NCBI GenBank assembly: GCA_001038565.1
Contig: LFJO01000010.1
Coordinates: 92,759-156,758 of the forward strand
Length of the DNA: 64,000 bases
Reading direction: 5' to 3'
DNA from: Alkalihalobacillus pseudalcaliphilus
GTDB taxonomy: Bacteria > Bacillota > Bacilli > Bacillales > Bacillaceae_D
The notes beneath the pieces were generated by a model. The model was given only the letters and a program-made list of their open reading frames with translations, did not search any database and had not been told where the DNA came from. A program made the translations under genes and the position numbers. Of the stretch, positions 1 to 9,369 are shown in pieces. Each line of letters begins with the position of its first letter. Within the stretch, counting starts at the first letter, position 1.

Positions 1-241
1 ATGATCAGGAGGAAAAATGGGCGAGAACCTGTCGATGAGGAGCGGTGGTCGACATGATCAGGGCGAAAAATAGCCTGGACCCTGTCGATGAAGGGCAGTG
101 GTCGACATGATCAGGATGAAAAAAGGCAGAGAACCTGTCGATGAAGGGCAGTGGTCGACATGATCAGGATGAAAAATGGGCGAGAACCTGTCGATGAGGA
201 GCGGTGGTCGACATGATCAGGGCGAAAAATAGCCTGGACCC
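1..241. repeat. 53-bp tandem repeat array (about 4.6 units)
   Basis: Units begin at 1, 54, 107, 160 and 213. Each opens with ATGATCAGG and ends with GGTCGAC; the fifth breaks off near 241. Units differ at a few positions, and units 1 and 4 and units 2 and 5 are nearly alike, which suggests a two-unit duplication. The 53-base period is not a multiple of three and no good reading frame crosses it, so it looks non-coding. The array may extend left of the window. Confidence 0.9.
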
Positions 242-299
242 TTACCAATAAACATAAAATTGTACCTCTCCCCTTCACTTACTGGCACTTCATTCAATT

Positions 300-640
300 T
301 TATTTGTACTTTTTAACTGGTGGCATTTCGTTCAACTAGAATTTCTTCTTCACTTGCTTGGTGGATTTTCGTTTAATTAGATTTTGTTCTTATCAATTTA
401 AATGAGTGTTGTAAGAATGATATTGAACTTGAGAATGAGCAGTACCCAGCGGATGAAAAATTATGTAGAATCCTGCGGCACGCGGTTGTCTCGGAGCATA
501 ATTTTCGGTAGCGACGAGCAACGCTCCATGTTCGCACTAACTTTCATACAAAACGTCCATGGCGAAGCGGGGATCATTTCGCCACCAACAAAGATGAAAG
601 TGTGGTTTAGCTCTTTAGCTCTTTAACTGGTGGCTTTTCA
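300..640 (+). repeat. dispersed intergenic repeat, module A (copy A1)
   Basis: This gene-free stretch carries blocks that recur near 18385-18625, 26590-26890 and, inverted, 56715-57015. The blocks are a left part with GGTGGCATTTC and TCAATT, a CCCAGCGG block, a TTTTCGGTAGCG block and a right end CACTAACTTTCATA. A linker follows in which ATGGCGAAGC and TTCGCCA face each other, then CACCAACAAAGATGAAAG. No convincing gene is present. Function is unknown. Confidence 0.75.
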
Positions 641-1010
641 TTCAATAACGGTATTGAGGATTCTCATATTATGCGTAGCCACGCCACTTTTTGGGTGTTA
701 CCCGCAAGGGTTTTCCCAAAAAGATTCAGCGCACCGCACAACCAGCCACCACCAACAAAAAGAGAGAGTAGTAACCCATCAGGATTAGTATCAAAAATCT
801 AAGTGTTTTTGGAGCGTTAGCCAAGCTTGCTTGGCAACTTCACGCCACTGCGTGAAGTTTTGAAAATCGAAAGCATCTTATCAGATGAATTTATTCATCT
901 GATAAGATGCTTTCGATTTTCAAAACGGACCAAAAACAAAAACCGAATGGTCAAGTTATCTCGAAAAGTGAGCATGACTCATTGAACTTTCATACAAAAG
1001 CCTATTATAT
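641..1010 (+). repeat. dispersed intergenic repeat, module B with long hairpin (copy B1)
   Basis: Shares long blocks with 23735-24065 and, inverted, with 32610-32800: AAAAAGATTCAGCGCACCGC, AAGTGTTTTTGGA.CGTTAGC and ACGGACCAAAAAC. At 858-889 and 894-925 lie two perfectly complementary 32-base arms around a 4-base loop. Two shorter hairpins (AGCCAAGC..GCTTGGC and ACTTCACGC..GCGTGAAGT) lie just upstream. No gene is seen. Confidence 0.8.
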
Positions 1011-1191
1011 TTAAATACCATAAAAATATATTCGTAATTTTAAGTTTATTTATAGAATTGGAATAACTGTTATTATTAATAAGTGTTTCTTTATAAAAAA
1101 GTAATTTAACGCTTTCAAACAACAGAATTATTTGATAAGTTAGTAATGGAGATTTCCTATAAAATAACATAAAAAGTATGTATCCGTTTTC

Positions 1192-1220
1192 TTGACGACA
1201 AGATCTGATGGGAGTACAAT
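1192..1220 (+). promoter_or_regulatory. predicted sigma-A promoter of sdhCAB
   Basis: TTGACG at 1192-1197 and TACAAT at 1215-1220 are separated by 17 bases. This predicts a leader of about 165 nt before sdhC. The intervening DNA shows no other obvious signal. Confidence 0.65.
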
Positions 1221-1389
1221 AAATTTGTCGGATTTTTTTCACATAATCTTACCAAAAGATTCAAAAGTGGAACTGGTACAAAGTATGTTATGTCTCGGGG
1301 GAGGTACATATTTATACGAAAGAAAAATGTAGTTGAAACCATTTGGACAAACAGGATAGGAAACATTAATTTATGTGGGGGGAAAAGGC

Positions 1390-2022
1390 ATGGCTGGTAA
1401 TCAAGAGTATTTTAATCGTCGGTTACATTCCTTATTAGGGATTATTCCGATCGGTATCTTCTTAGTAATGCATTTAAGCATTAACTATTTTGCAACACGA
1501 GGAGCAGAGTCATTTAACCAAGCGGCACATTTTATGGAAAATTTACCATTCCGTTATGCAATGGAAATATTCATTATTTTCTTACCGATTTTATATCATG
1601 GCATTTATGGAATTTATATTGCTTTTACGGCAAAAAATAACATTCAACGTTATGGTACATTCAGAAACTGGATGTTTGCACTGCAACGTTTTACAGGTGT
1701 ATTCTTATTAATTTTTATTACATGGCATGTATACGAAACTCGCTTTCAAGCGGCTTTAGGTAATGCTGAAGTAAATTATAATATGATGGCTGATATTTTA
1801 AGCTCGCCATTTATGTTAGTTTTTTATATTGTTGGTGTTATTTCTGCAACATTCCACTTAGCTAATGGACTTTGGTCTTTCTTAGTTTCTTGGGGAATTA
1901 CCGTAACACCTCGTTCACAACGTATTGCTACATACGCGACCATTGCACTTTTCCTCGCATTAACATACGTTGGGCTTTCAGCAACATTTGCATTTATTAA
2001 TCCAGAATTAGCAAACATGTAA
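1390..2022 (+). CDS. sdhC: succinate dehydrogenase cytochrome b558 subunit
   Basis: Membrane anchor of complex II. It binds heme and passes electrons from SdhB to menaquinone. The 210-residue protein has five hydrophobic segments. Histidines at 28, 70, 113 and about 156 match the heme-ligand positions of the B. subtilis protein. The ATG at 1390 is preferred over an in-frame GTG at 1375 because GGGGGGAAAAGG sits just before it and the N-terminus then matches the family (MAGNQEYFNRRLHSLLG). It is first in sdhCAB; sdhA begins 13 bases after its stop. Confidence 0.96.
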   Translation: MAGNQEYFNRRLHSLLGIIPIGIFLVMHLSINYFATRGAESFNQAAHFMENLPFRYAMEIFIIFLPILYHGIYGIYIAFTAKNNIQRYGTFRNWMFALQRFTGVFLLIFITWHVYETRFQAALGNAEVNYNMMADILSSPFMLVFYIVGVISATFHLANGLWSFLVSWGITVTPRSQRIATYATIALFLALTYVGLSATFAFINPELANM

Positions 2023-2035
2023 GGAGAGGGTATAG

Positions 2036-3805
2036 ATGAGTAAAGGCAAAATTATCGTTGTCGGTGGTGGACTAGCCGGTTTAATGGCAGCCATTAAAGC
2101 AGCAGAAAAAGGTGTACCTGTCGATCTATTTTCCCTTGTACCTGTTAAAAGATCGCACTCAGTCTGTGCACAGGGCGGTATCAATGGTGCGGTTAATACA
2201 AAGGGTGAAGGGGATTCACCATATGAGCATTTTGATGATACGGTGTATGGTGGTGACTTCTTAGCGAACCAACCTCCAGTAAAAGCAATGGCAGAAGCAG
2301 CTCCAGGGATTATCCATTTAATGGACCGTATGGGTGTTATGTTTAACCGTACACCAGAAGGTTTATTAGATTTCCGTCGTTTTGGTGGCACGCAACATCA
2401 CAGAACGGCATTTGCTGGTGCAACTACAGGGCAACAATTATTATACGCTTTAGATGAGCAAGTGCGTCGCTATGAAGCGAGTGGTATTGTGACCAAATAT
2501 GAAGGTTGGGAATTTACATCTGCGATTATTGATGATGAAGGTACCTGTCGTGGGATTACAGCGCAGAACCTACATTCCTCAGAAATCCGTCAATTTGTAG
2601 GTGACGCTGTCATTATGGCTACAGGTGGTCCAGGGATTATTTTTGGTAAATCAACGAACTCTGTTATCAATACGGGCTATGCAGCAGCCAAACTTTATGA
2701 GCAAGGTGTTGCTTACGCCAACGGCGAATTTATTCAAATCCATCCAACGGCGATTCCTGGTGATGACAAACTTCGTCTAATGAGTGAATCTGCTCGTGGT
2801 GAGGGTGGACGTGTTTGGACATATAAAGATGGTAAGCCGTGGTATTTCTTAGAAGAAAGATATCCAGCATACGGAAACTTAGTACCGCGTGATATTGCAA
2901 CGCGTGAGATTTTCTCTGTCTGTGTGGATGACAAGCTTGGAATTAATGGTGAGAACATGGTTTATCTTGACCTTTCGCATAAAGACCCGAAAGAACTTGA
3001 TATCAAACTTGGTGGAATTATTGAAATCTATGAAAAGTTCATGGGTGATGATCCACGTAAAGTGCCAATGAAGATCTTCCCAGCGGTTCACTATTCAATG
3101 GGTGGCATGTGGATTGATTATAACCAAATGACGAATATTCCGGGATTATTTGCAGCGGGGGAATGTGATTACTCTCAGCATGGAGCAAACCGTTTAGGAG
3201 CTAACTCATTATTATCAGCGATTTATGGCGGAATGGTGGCAGGCCCTAACGCTGTGGAATATATCAATGGTTTAGAAAAGTCGGCTGATTCTGTTGCTTC
3301 TTCTGTATTCGAGCGTGAGCTGAAGAAAGAACAAGATAAATTCGATAGTATTCTTTCGATGGATGGTACTGAAAATGCGTACAGCCTTCACAAGGAATTA
3401 GGTGAGTGGATGACTGATAACGTAACCGTTGTACGTTATAACGATAAGTTACAAAGTACAGACGAGAAAATTCAAGAGTTAATGGAACGTTACCAAAATA
3501 TTAACATTAATGATACAGCAAGATGGAGTAACCAAGGTGCTTCATTCACGCGCCAATTAGAAGGAATGTTAAATCTTGCCCGAGTTATCACAATTGGTGC
3601 ATTAAATCGTAATGAAAGCCGTGGAGCTCACTTTAAGCCAGACTTCCCAGAACGTAATGATGAGGAGTTCTTAAAAACAACAAAAGCGACGTATAACCCA
3701 ACTACGAAGGCACCTGAATTTGAATATGAAGAAGTAGACACTTCATTAATTAAACCTCGTAAACGTGACTACTCGCAAAAGAAACAAGGAGCTGGTAAAT
3801 CATGA
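2036..3805 (+). CDS. sdhA: succinate dehydrogenase flavoprotein subunit
   Basis: Catalytic subunit of complex II; oxidises succinate to fumarate in the TCA cycle at the inner face of the membrane. It has 589 residues, the usual Bacillus length. GGGLAG at 10-15 is the FAD-binding loop. His41 in RSHSVCAQGG is the expected site of covalent FAD attachment. HPTAIPGDDKL and ARGEGGR follow in the substrate-binding region, and the C-terminus ends in a basic RKRDYSQKK tail. AGGAGAGG precedes the ATG. Its stop overlaps the sdhB start by 4 bases, implying translational coupling. Confidence 0.98.
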   Translation: MSKGKIIVVGGGLAGLMAAIKAAEKGVPVDLFSLVPVKRSHSVCAQGGINGAVNTKGEGDSPYEHFDDTVYGGDFLANQPPVKAMAEAAPGIIHLMDRMGVMFNRTPEGLLDFRRFGGTQHHRTAFAGATTGQQLLYALDEQVRRYEASGIVTKYEGWEFTSAIIDDEGTCRGITAQNLHSSEIRQFVGDAVIMATGGPGIIFGKSTNSVINTGYAAAKLYEQGVAYANGEFIQIHPTAIPGDDKLRLMSESARGEGGRVWTYKDGKPWYFLEERYPAYGNLVPRDIATREIFSVCVDDKLGINGENMVYLDLSHKDPKELDIKLGGIIEIYEKFMGDDPRKVPMKIFPAVHYSMGGMWIDYNQMTNIPGLFAAGECDYSQHGANRLGANSLLSAIYGGMVAGPNAVEYINGLEKSADSVASSVFERELKKEQDKFDSILSMDGTENAYSLHKELGEWMTDNVTVVRYNDKLQSTDEKIQELMERYQNININDTARWSNQGASFTRQLEGMLNLARVITIGALNRNESRGAHFKPDFPERNDEEFLKTTKATYNPTTKAPEFEYEEVDTSLIKPRKRDYSQKKQGAGKS

Positions 3806-4548
3806 GTGAAAAACAAGTTGTAATCAAAGTTCTTCGTCAAGATGATCAAACAAGTGAGCCTTATGAAGAAGAGTTTAAACTCGATTATCGTCCAAATATG
3901 AACATCATTTCAGCTTTAATGGAAATTCGTCGTAATCCTGTTAACTCTAAAGGAGAGAAGACAACGCCTATAGCATGGGATATGAACTGTTTGGAAGAGG
4001 TCTGTGGAGCTTGTTCAATGGTGATTAACGGAAAACCTCAACAATCTTGTACAGCACTTGTTGATAAGTTAACACAACCAATCCGTTTAGAACCTATGAA
4101 AACATTTCCGGTTGTACGTGACTTAGTCGTTGACCGTTCAAGAATGTTTGACTCGTTGAAGAAAGTGAAAGCTTGGATCCCGATCGATGGTACGTATGAT
4201 TTAGGTCCTGGACCACGTATGGCTGAATCAAAACGCCAGTGGGCTTACGAACTTTCAAAATGTATGACATGTGGTGTTTGTTTAGAGGCTTGTCCGAATG
4301 TAAACAGTAAATCAGATTTTATCGGACCGGCGCCACTTTCACAAGTACGTCTCTTTAACGCACACCCAACAGGGGAAATGAACGCAGCTGAGCGTTTAGA
4401 GACAATTATGGGTGAAGGTGGATTAGCTAACTGTGGTAACTCACAAAACTGTGTGCAAGCATGTCCAAAAGGAATTCCTTTAACGACTTCAATTGCTGCA
4501 CTTAACCGTTCAACTGCTTTACAATCATTCAAAAATTTCTTTGGATGA
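3802..4548 (+). CDS. sdhB: succinate dehydrogenase iron-sulfur subunit
   Basis: Carries electrons from SdhA to the SdhC heme through three iron-sulfur clusters. The 248-residue protein has an N-terminal ferredoxin-like part with CLEEVCGACS and a downstream QQSC for the 2Fe-2S cluster. A C-terminal part holds CMTCGVCLEACPN and CGNSQNCVQACPKG for the 4Fe-4S and 3Fe-4S clusters. The start overlaps the sdhA stop (ATGA). It ends the sdh operon, followed by a strong hairpin at 4625. Confidence 0.97.
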   Translation: MSEKQVVIKVLRQDDQTSEPYEEEFKLDYRPNMNIISALMEIRRNPVNSKGEKTTPIAWDMNCLEEVCGACSMVINGKPQQSCTALVDKLTQPIRLEPMKTFPVVRDLVVDRSRMFDSLKKVKAWIPIDGTYDLGPGPRMAESKRQWAYELSKCMTCGVCLEACPNVNSKSDFIGPAPLSQVRLFNAHPTGEMNAAERLETIMGEGGLANCGNSQNCVQACPKGIPLTTSIAALNRSTALQSFKNFFG

Positions 4549-4624
4549 ATCTAAAAATACGAGATAGAGAGAAACGATGGCGCATGATACCATTTGTTCT
4601 CAATCTCAATTATTTTTATCATAG

Positions 4625-4662
4625 AAGAGCCGACATGTGCATAAGCATATGTCGGCTCTTTT
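4625..4662 (+). terminator. intrinsic terminator after sdhB
   Basis: AAGAGCCGACAT pairs with ATGTCGGCTCTT across a short loop and is followed by a short T tract. It lies between the converging sdhB and gerE genes, so it may work in both directions. Confidence 0.85.
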
Positions 4663-4712
4663 CATTTCTAGGTTCGTAAAAAAACATTCCCACAAAAAAT
4701 AAGTGAGTGCTT

Positions 4713-4937
4713 TTAAATTTGTAATTCACCTAGTCTTATTAGTTCAATTACAGCTTGGGAGCGCCCCTTTACTCCCAACTTTTGCATTGTATTAGAAATA
4801 TGGTTTCTTACGGTTTTCTCACTGATGAAGAGTTGTTGTGCAATTTCCTTCGTCGTTTTGTCCTGGACGAGTAGCTCAAATACTTCCCGCTCCCTTTTTG
4901 TAAGTAAAGGTTTAGGTCCGAATTCTGCTCCTTTCAT
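4713..4937 (-). CDS. gerE: spore germination/coat transcriptional regulator GerE
   Basis: A 74-residue LuxR-type DNA-binding protein that controls late mother-cell genes, mainly spore coat genes, after sigma-K. Nearly the whole protein is one helix-turn-helix domain: LTKREREVFELL, then TTKEIAQQLFISEKTVRNHI, then KLGVKGRSQAV, almost identical to B. subtilis GerE. The start at 4937 follows AAGGAGTG and gives the family length; the frame is open further upstream but that part is not conserved. It faces sdhB here, whereas in B. subtilis it reads in the same direction as sdh. A sigma-K promoter match lies upstream. Confidence 0.95.
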   Translation of the reverse strand: MKGAEFGPKPLLTKREREVFELLVQDKTTKEIAQQLFISEKTVRNHISNTMQKLGVKGRSQAVIELIRLGELQI

Positions 4938-5014
4938 GAGTTCACTCCTTCTTGCTCGGGCTAAGAGCGAATGTGGGTTACTCAAACTCCCATGGTGAAG
5001 GGTTTTAGTCATCA

Positions 5015-5044
5015 TAGTATATGTGAAAAAGAAAAAACGTGTGC
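5015..5044 (-). promoter_or_regulatory. predicted sigma-K promoter of gerE
   Basis: On the minus strand GCACA (5044-5040) and CATATACTA (5023-5015) are 16 bases apart. This fits the sigma-K pattern AC - 16 - CATAnnnTA. B. subtilis gerE is known to be sigma-K dependent. The predicted leader is about 70 nt. Confidence 0.7.
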
Positions 5045-5328
5045 TATCAATTTGTAAAAGTTTTAAAAAAGGGAAATAACCTAATTTTGGATGTGGACTC
5101 AGTAAACAAAATTCTTGACGGAAAATCATGCTTTAGATAAGATTATGCAGAGATTAAAAAATCTTGTATATACATATTGGAGTTCGTGATTAACCGTGAT
5201 ATACTGAGGTTGAATTGGTAGGTTTTATAACTTAATATTTGGTCATTATTTGTAAATAGACTAATAAAATGAAGAGTATACCGTTAAGTTATGGGTGAAT
5301 AGTAGACAAAATTGGTGTAATTCTTTGT

Positions 5329-5356
5329 TTGAAAGGGTAATGTAAGGATGTATATG
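5329..5356 (+). promoter_or_regulatory. possible sigma-A promoter of ptsHI
   Basis: TTGAAA (5329-5334) and TATATG (5351-5356) are 16 bases apart, about 115 bases before ptsH. The rest of the AT-rich 5045-5473 gap shows no gene. Confidence 0.35.
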
Positions 5357-5473
5357 TTATACAACCCTTTTGAAAAACTACTTATTCATGATCTTCACTA
5401 TGGAAGGCAATAATCATCGATGCTATCATCGAGCTACTTATAATGAAATTTAATTAAAGAGAGGTTGATACAA

Positions 5474-5737
5474 ATGGCAGAAAAAACATTTAAAATCACA
5501 GCTGAAACAGGAATTCATGCACGTCCAGCTACACAATTAGTGAACAAAGCAGGTCAATATTCTTCGGACATTACTTTAGAGTATAAAGGGAAATCAGTGA
5601 ACTTAAAATCAATCATGGGTGTTATGTCTTTAGGTGTGGCTAAAGGAGCAGAAGTTACAATTAAAGCAGAAGGATCGGATGCAGAAGATGCATTAGCGGG
5701 GCTTGAAGCAATTATCAAGGAGGGTCTTGGAGAATAA
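5474..5737 (+). CDS. ptsH: phosphocarrier protein HPr
   Basis: Small cytoplasmic carrier of the PEP:sugar phosphotransferase system. It takes phosphate from enzyme I on His15 (GIHARPAT) and passes it to the sugar-specific EIIA proteins. Ser46 ([12 protein letters not shown]) is the HPr kinase site used in carbon catabolite repression. It has 87 residues, the family length. The ATG at 5474 is chosen; a TTG three codons earlier is in frame but overlaps the GAGAGG ribosome-binding site. The stop overlaps the ptsI start by one base. Confidence 0.98.
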   Translation: MAEKTFKITAETGIHARPATQLVNKAGQYSSDITLEYKGKSVNLKSIMGVMSLGVAKGAEVTIKAEGSDAEDALAGLEAIIKEGLGE

Positions 5738-7452
5738 TGAGTACCGTCTTAACAGGGGTGGCAGCAGCTCCAGGAATTGCGATTGCTAAAGCCTTCTTGC
5801 ATGAAGAACCCTCCTTTGATCTTCATGATACAAAGGTGGAGAATGTAGAAGATGAGTTACAACGATTCGATGAAGCTCTTGCCGTTTCAAAGCAAGAGCT
5901 TTCAGCAATTAAAGATGAAACTGAAAAAAAACTTGGGCCAGATAAAGCCGAAATTTTTGCCGCGCATTTATTAGTACTGTCAGATCCGGAGCTCGTTGAT
6001 GCGGTAAAAGATCAAATTCGTACCGAGCAATTTAACGCTGCCTATGCACTAAATCAGGTAGCAACGATGTTTATTAATATGTTCGAAAATATGGATAACG
6101 AGTATATGAAAGAACGAGCTTCAGACATCTATGATGTAAAAACCAGAGTGCTCAGCCATTTATTCGGCTATGAAGCTACCTCACTCGCAACGATTACTGA
6201 GGAGACTATTGTTGTTGCACATGATTTAACACCATCTGATACGGCTCAAATGAATCCTGAATTTATAAAAGGTTTCGCAACCAATATTGGTGGTAGAACT
6301 TCACATTCAGCCATTATGTCTCGCTCATTAGAAATTCCTGCTGTCGTTGGAACAAAAGATATTACCGCTCAAATTGAAAATGGTATGATGATGATTGTGG
6401 ACGGTATGGATGGAACAGTCATTCTTAATCCAACAGAAGCAGAAATTTCTAAGTATGAGGAAAAGAGATCTGAATACTTAAAGGAAAAAGAAATTTGGCA
6501 AAAACTTGTTTCTGAAAGGACGCTTACCGCAGATGGGACACATGTTGAGCTAGCTGCAAATATTGGAACGACAAAGGACTTGGAAGGTGTCATAAAAAAT
6601 GGTGCTGAGGGCATCGGTCTGTTCCGTACAGAGTTTTTATATATGGGTCGTGACCAACTACCTTCTGAAGAAGAACAGTTTGAAGCGTATAAAACCGTCT
6701 TAGAAAAAATGGACGGTAAGCCTGTTGTTATTCGTACGCTAGACATTGGTGGCGATAAAGAACTTCCATATTTAGATTTACCAGAAGAAATGAACCCATT
6801 TTTAGGCTTAAGAGCTATTCGCTTATGTTTGGAAATGCCTGATATCTTTAGAGTTCAGCTCCGTGCGTTATTAAGAGCCAGCTCGTACGGTAATTTAAAA
6901 GTGATGTTCCCAATGATTGCTACGTTAGAAGAGTTAAGACAAGCAAAAGCTTTATTAGCAGAAGAAAAAGACAAGCTTATTGAAGAAGGCATTTCTGTAT
7001 CTGACTCGATTGAAGTTGGGATAATGGTCGAGATCCCTTCTACAGCTGTGGCTGCCGATCGTTTTGTGAAGGAAGTTGATTTCTTTAGTATCGGTACAAA
7101 TGACCTTATCCAATATACGCTTGCAGCCGACCGGATGAATGAACGCATCTCGTATTTATACCAACCGTATCACCCAGCCATTCTTCGACTCATTAAAAAT
7201 GTAATCGAGGTAGCCCACAAGGGTGGAAAATGGGTCGGTATGTGTGGAGAGATGGCAGGAGATGAAGTTGCTATTCCTATTTTATTAGGGCTAGGCTTGG
7301 ACGAGTTTAGTATGAGTGCAACGTCTATACTACCGGCAAGAAGCCAAATATTAAATCTCTCAAAAGAAGAACTCGGCACATGGGTCGAGCAATTATTTGC
7401 TTTAGACACATCTGAAGAGATTGAAGAACAAGTACGAAAACATTTATTATAA
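5737..7452 (+). CDS. ptsI: PTS enzyme I (phosphoenolpyruvate-protein phosphotransferase)
   Basis: Takes phosphate from PEP and transfers it to HPr, starting all PTS sugar uptake. The 571-residue protein has an HPr-binding N-terminal domain, the swivelling phosphohistidine domain with His190 in [12 protein letters not shown], and a C-terminal PEP-binding barrel with [35 protein letters not shown] and GMCGEMAGD. It is co-transcribed with ptsH. In B. subtilis ptsHI is not next to gerE, so the pair's position is a lineage difference. Confidence 0.98.
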   Translation: MSTVLTGVAAAPGIAIAKAFLHEEPSFDLHDTKVENVEDELQRFDEALAVSKQELSAIKDETEKKLGPDKAEIFAAHLLVLSDPELVDAVKDQIRTEQFNAAYALNQVATMFINMFENMDNEYMKERASDIYDVKTRVLSHLFGYEATSLATITEETIVVAHDLTPSDTAQMNPEFIKGFATNIGGRTSHSAIMSRSLEIPAVVGTKDITAQIENGMMMIVDGMDGTVILNPTEAEISKYEEKRSEYLKEKEIWQKLVSERTLTADGTHVELAANIGTTKDLEGVIKNGAEGIGLFRTEFLYMGRDQLPSEEEQFEAYKTVLEKMDGKPVVIRTLDIGGDKELPYLDLPEEMNPFLGLRAIRLCLEMPDIFRVQLRALLRASSYGNLKVMFPMIATLEELRQAKALLAEEKDKLIEEGISVSDSIEVGIMVEIPSTAVAADRFVKEVDFFSIGTNDLIQYTLAADRMNERISYLYQPYHPAILRLIKNVIEVAHKGGKWVGMCGEMAGDEVAIPILLGLGLDEFSMSATSILPARSQILNLSKEELGTWVEQLFALDTSEEIEEQVRKHLL

Positions 7453-7460
7453 GCCAAATG

Positions 7461-7496
7461 GAAAAAAGCAGCCTGCTAGTGTAGGTTGCTTTTTTC
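7461..7496 (+). terminator. intrinsic terminator after ptsI
   Basis: GAAAAAAGCAGCCT pairs with AGGTTGCTTTTTTC around an 8-base loop, with the T run inside the 3' arm. Confidence 0.8.
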
Positions 7497-7518
7497 ATTT
7501 GAGTGAAATGAGGAGGAG

Positions 7519-7890
7519 AAGCCCGAGGAAAAGCGGAATCTAGGGGTTGGTGGCGGAAAAAGAGGGAGTAACCCCGAGCAAACGGTGAATCGCGGGGTTG
7601 TGAGCGGAAAAAGGGAGAGAAACCCCGAGCAAACGGTGAATCGCGGGGTTGCGGGCGTAAAAAGAAGGAGTAACCCCGGGCAAACGGTGAATCGCGGGTT
7701 GTGAGCGGAAAAAGGGAGAGAAACCCCGAGCAAACGGCGAATCGAGGGGTTGCGGGCGTAAAAAGAAGGAGTAACCCCGAGCAAACGGTGAATCGCGGGG
7801 TTACGGGCGTAAAAAGAAGGAGTAACCCCGAGCAAACGTCGAATCGCGGGGTTGTGAGCGGAAAAAGCGGGAGAAAGCCCGAGCAACTGA
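7519..7890. repeat. 51-bp tandem hairpin-forming repeat array
   Basis: Unit boundaries fall at 7519, 7570, 7621, 7672, 7722, 7773, 7824 and 7875, with period 51 and one 50-base unit. Each unit has AACCCCG and CGGGGTT as complementary arms around AGCAAACGGTGAAT, then a spacer. The spacer has two forms, GTGAGCGGAAAAAGGG and GCGGGCGTAAAAAGAAGG. The array is richer in G+C than its neighbours and lies between the ptsI terminator and ysmB. Because 51 is 17 codons, repetitive open frames exist on both strands, but none has a good ribosome site. A lone diverged unit lies at 16038-16111. Confidence 0.92.
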
Positions 7891-8083
7891 TTTATAAAAG
7901 GGGAGTCGATGAAAGGATAGGTGTTAAAGGGCTCAAAGGCTTATGTCACTATTTTTACTCTTGATCTTTTATCGGAAAACAGGGAAAATGAAAGGAGATA
8001 TCATCAATGAACTAATACATAGTACAAGCAAATAATCGACGCATATACAAAGTATTCGACAACAAACTAGGGAGGTGCGGTAT

Positions 8084-8524
8084 TTGGAGGAGCAAAAGGT
8101 TTATGAAATCGAGCGTTCTTTACGAATGATTGCACAAATGATAAAACAAAAAGGGCGCGAGATTTTAAATCAATTTCCAATTACACCACCACAATTTATT
8201 GCTTTACAATGGTTAAGTGAAAAAGGCGATATGACAATTGGAGATTTATCTGGCAGAATGTATTTAGCATTTAGTACGACGACTGATTTAATCGATCGGA
8301 TGGAGAAGAATGACCTCGTAGAGCGAGTCAGGGATCAGAATGATCGTCGGGTTGTCCGTATTCACCTGTTAGATAAAGGGAAAAAAATCATTGAAGAAGT
8401 GATTATTCAAAGACAAGAATACTTAAAAGACATTCTTTATATTTTCTCAGATGAAGATGTGGATTTTCTAGAAAAAAACCTTCACCACCTTTATGAAGAG
8501 ATGAAGCGTAAGCGTGGTAAATAA
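8084..8524 (+). CDS. ysmB: MarR family transcriptional regulator (YsmB-like)
   Basis: A 146-residue winged-helix DNA-binding protein. The core reads REILNQFPITPPQFIALQWL, TIGDLSGRMYLAFSTTTDL and a wing with RDQNDRRVVRI, close to B. subtilis YsmB, which also precedes racE. Its ligand and targets are not known to me. I place the start at a TTG (8084) spaced from GGGAGG; a GTG at 8075 lies inside that site. It may be co-transcribed with racE, which begins 40 bases downstream. Confidence 0.88.
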   Translation: MEEQKVYEIERSLRMIAQMIKQKGREILNQFPITPPQFIALQWLSEKGDMTIGDLSGRMYLAFSTTTDLIDRMEKNDLVERVRDQNDRRVVRIHLLDKGKKIIEEVIIQRQEYLKDILYIFSDEDVDFLEKNLHHLYEEMKRKRGK

Positions 8525-8563
8525 TAGACGTGGTAAGTCATCATAGAAATTGAGGGAAAGATA

Positions 8564-9358
8564 TTGGTTAAACCAATTGGTGTCATTGATTCTGGTTTAG
8601 GTGGACTCACGGTTGCTAAAGAGTTACTTAGGCAATTACCAAAGGAAGAAATTATTTATATAGGTGATTCTGCAAGATGCCCGTATGGGCCAAGGTCTGT
8701 GGAAGAGGTTCGAACATATACATGGCAAATGATTAATCGCTTATTGGATGAGGGCATTAAAATGCTTGTTATTGCTTGTAATACAGCAGCGGCTGTTGTA
8801 TTAGATGAAGTGAATGAAAAGCTCAGTATCCCGACAATTGGCGTTGTCCATCCAGGTGCAGTAAGTGCGTTAAAGGCAACAAAGAACGACCATATCGCTG
8901 TGATCGGAACAGAAGGTACGATCAGGAGTGAGGCCTATCTGAAAGAGCTTTTTGCGATTAATTCTGAAATAAAAGTAGAGAGCTTAGCGTGTCCACCATT
9001 TGTGCCACTTGTTGAAAGCGGAATTTTTCGCGGTCCTGAAGCATCCGCTGTTGTTCATGATACATTACAAACTTTAAAAAATAGGGATTTTGATACTTTA
9101 ATTTTAGGGTGTACGCATTATCCACTACTGAGGGAACCAATCCAAGAAGCGTTAGGGGAACAGGTTGAACTGATCTCATCTGGTGATGAAACTGCTCGTG
9201 AGGTTAGTAGTCTTTTATATTATCAATCCATCCTGTACACTGGTGAAAGAACACCGCGGCATCGCTTCTACACGACTGGAGATGCCAAGCAATTTAAGCG
9301 CTTAGCTGATCAGTGGTTAGAAATGAACGTTGAGTGTGTTCAATCGATAAAATTATAG
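8564..9358 (+). CDS. racE: glutamate racemase
   Basis: Makes D-glutamate from L-glutamate for peptidoglycan. The 264-residue cytoplasmic enzyme has two catalytic cysteines, Cys72 in IACNTAAA and Cys183 in LGCTHYPLL, plus the N-terminal GVIDSGLGG substrate loop. Translation begins at TTG after GAGGG. In sporeformers with poly-glutamate this enzyme may also feed capsule synthesis, but no capsule genes are nearby. A strong terminator follows at 9370. Confidence 0.96.
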   Translation: MVKPIGVIDSGLGGLTVAKELLRQLPKEEIIYIGDSARCPYGPRSVEEVRTYTWQMINRLLDEGIKMLVIACNTAAAVVLDEVNEKLSIPTIGVVHPGAVSALKATKNDHIAVIGTEGTIRSEAYLKELFAINSEIKVESLACPPFVPLVESGIFRGPEASAVVHDTLQTLKNRDFDTLILGCTHYPLLREPIQEALGEQVELISSGDETAREVSSLLYYQSILYTGERTPRHRFYTTGDAKQFKRLADQWLEMNVECVQSIKL

Positions 9359-9369
9359 TTTTTGATGTA

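Noticed and set aside
402-626. 74-codon plus-strand frame
   Set aside because: It lies in repeat module A, has no ribosome site, and the corresponding frame is not kept in the other copies.
7476-7886. 136-codon minus-strand frame with 17-residue repeats (and an 87-codon plus-strand one)
   Set aside because: Both are by-products of a 51-base repeat whose length is a multiple of three. There is no Shine-Dalgarno site, the minus frame runs through the ptsI terminator, and one 50-base unit shifts the frame.
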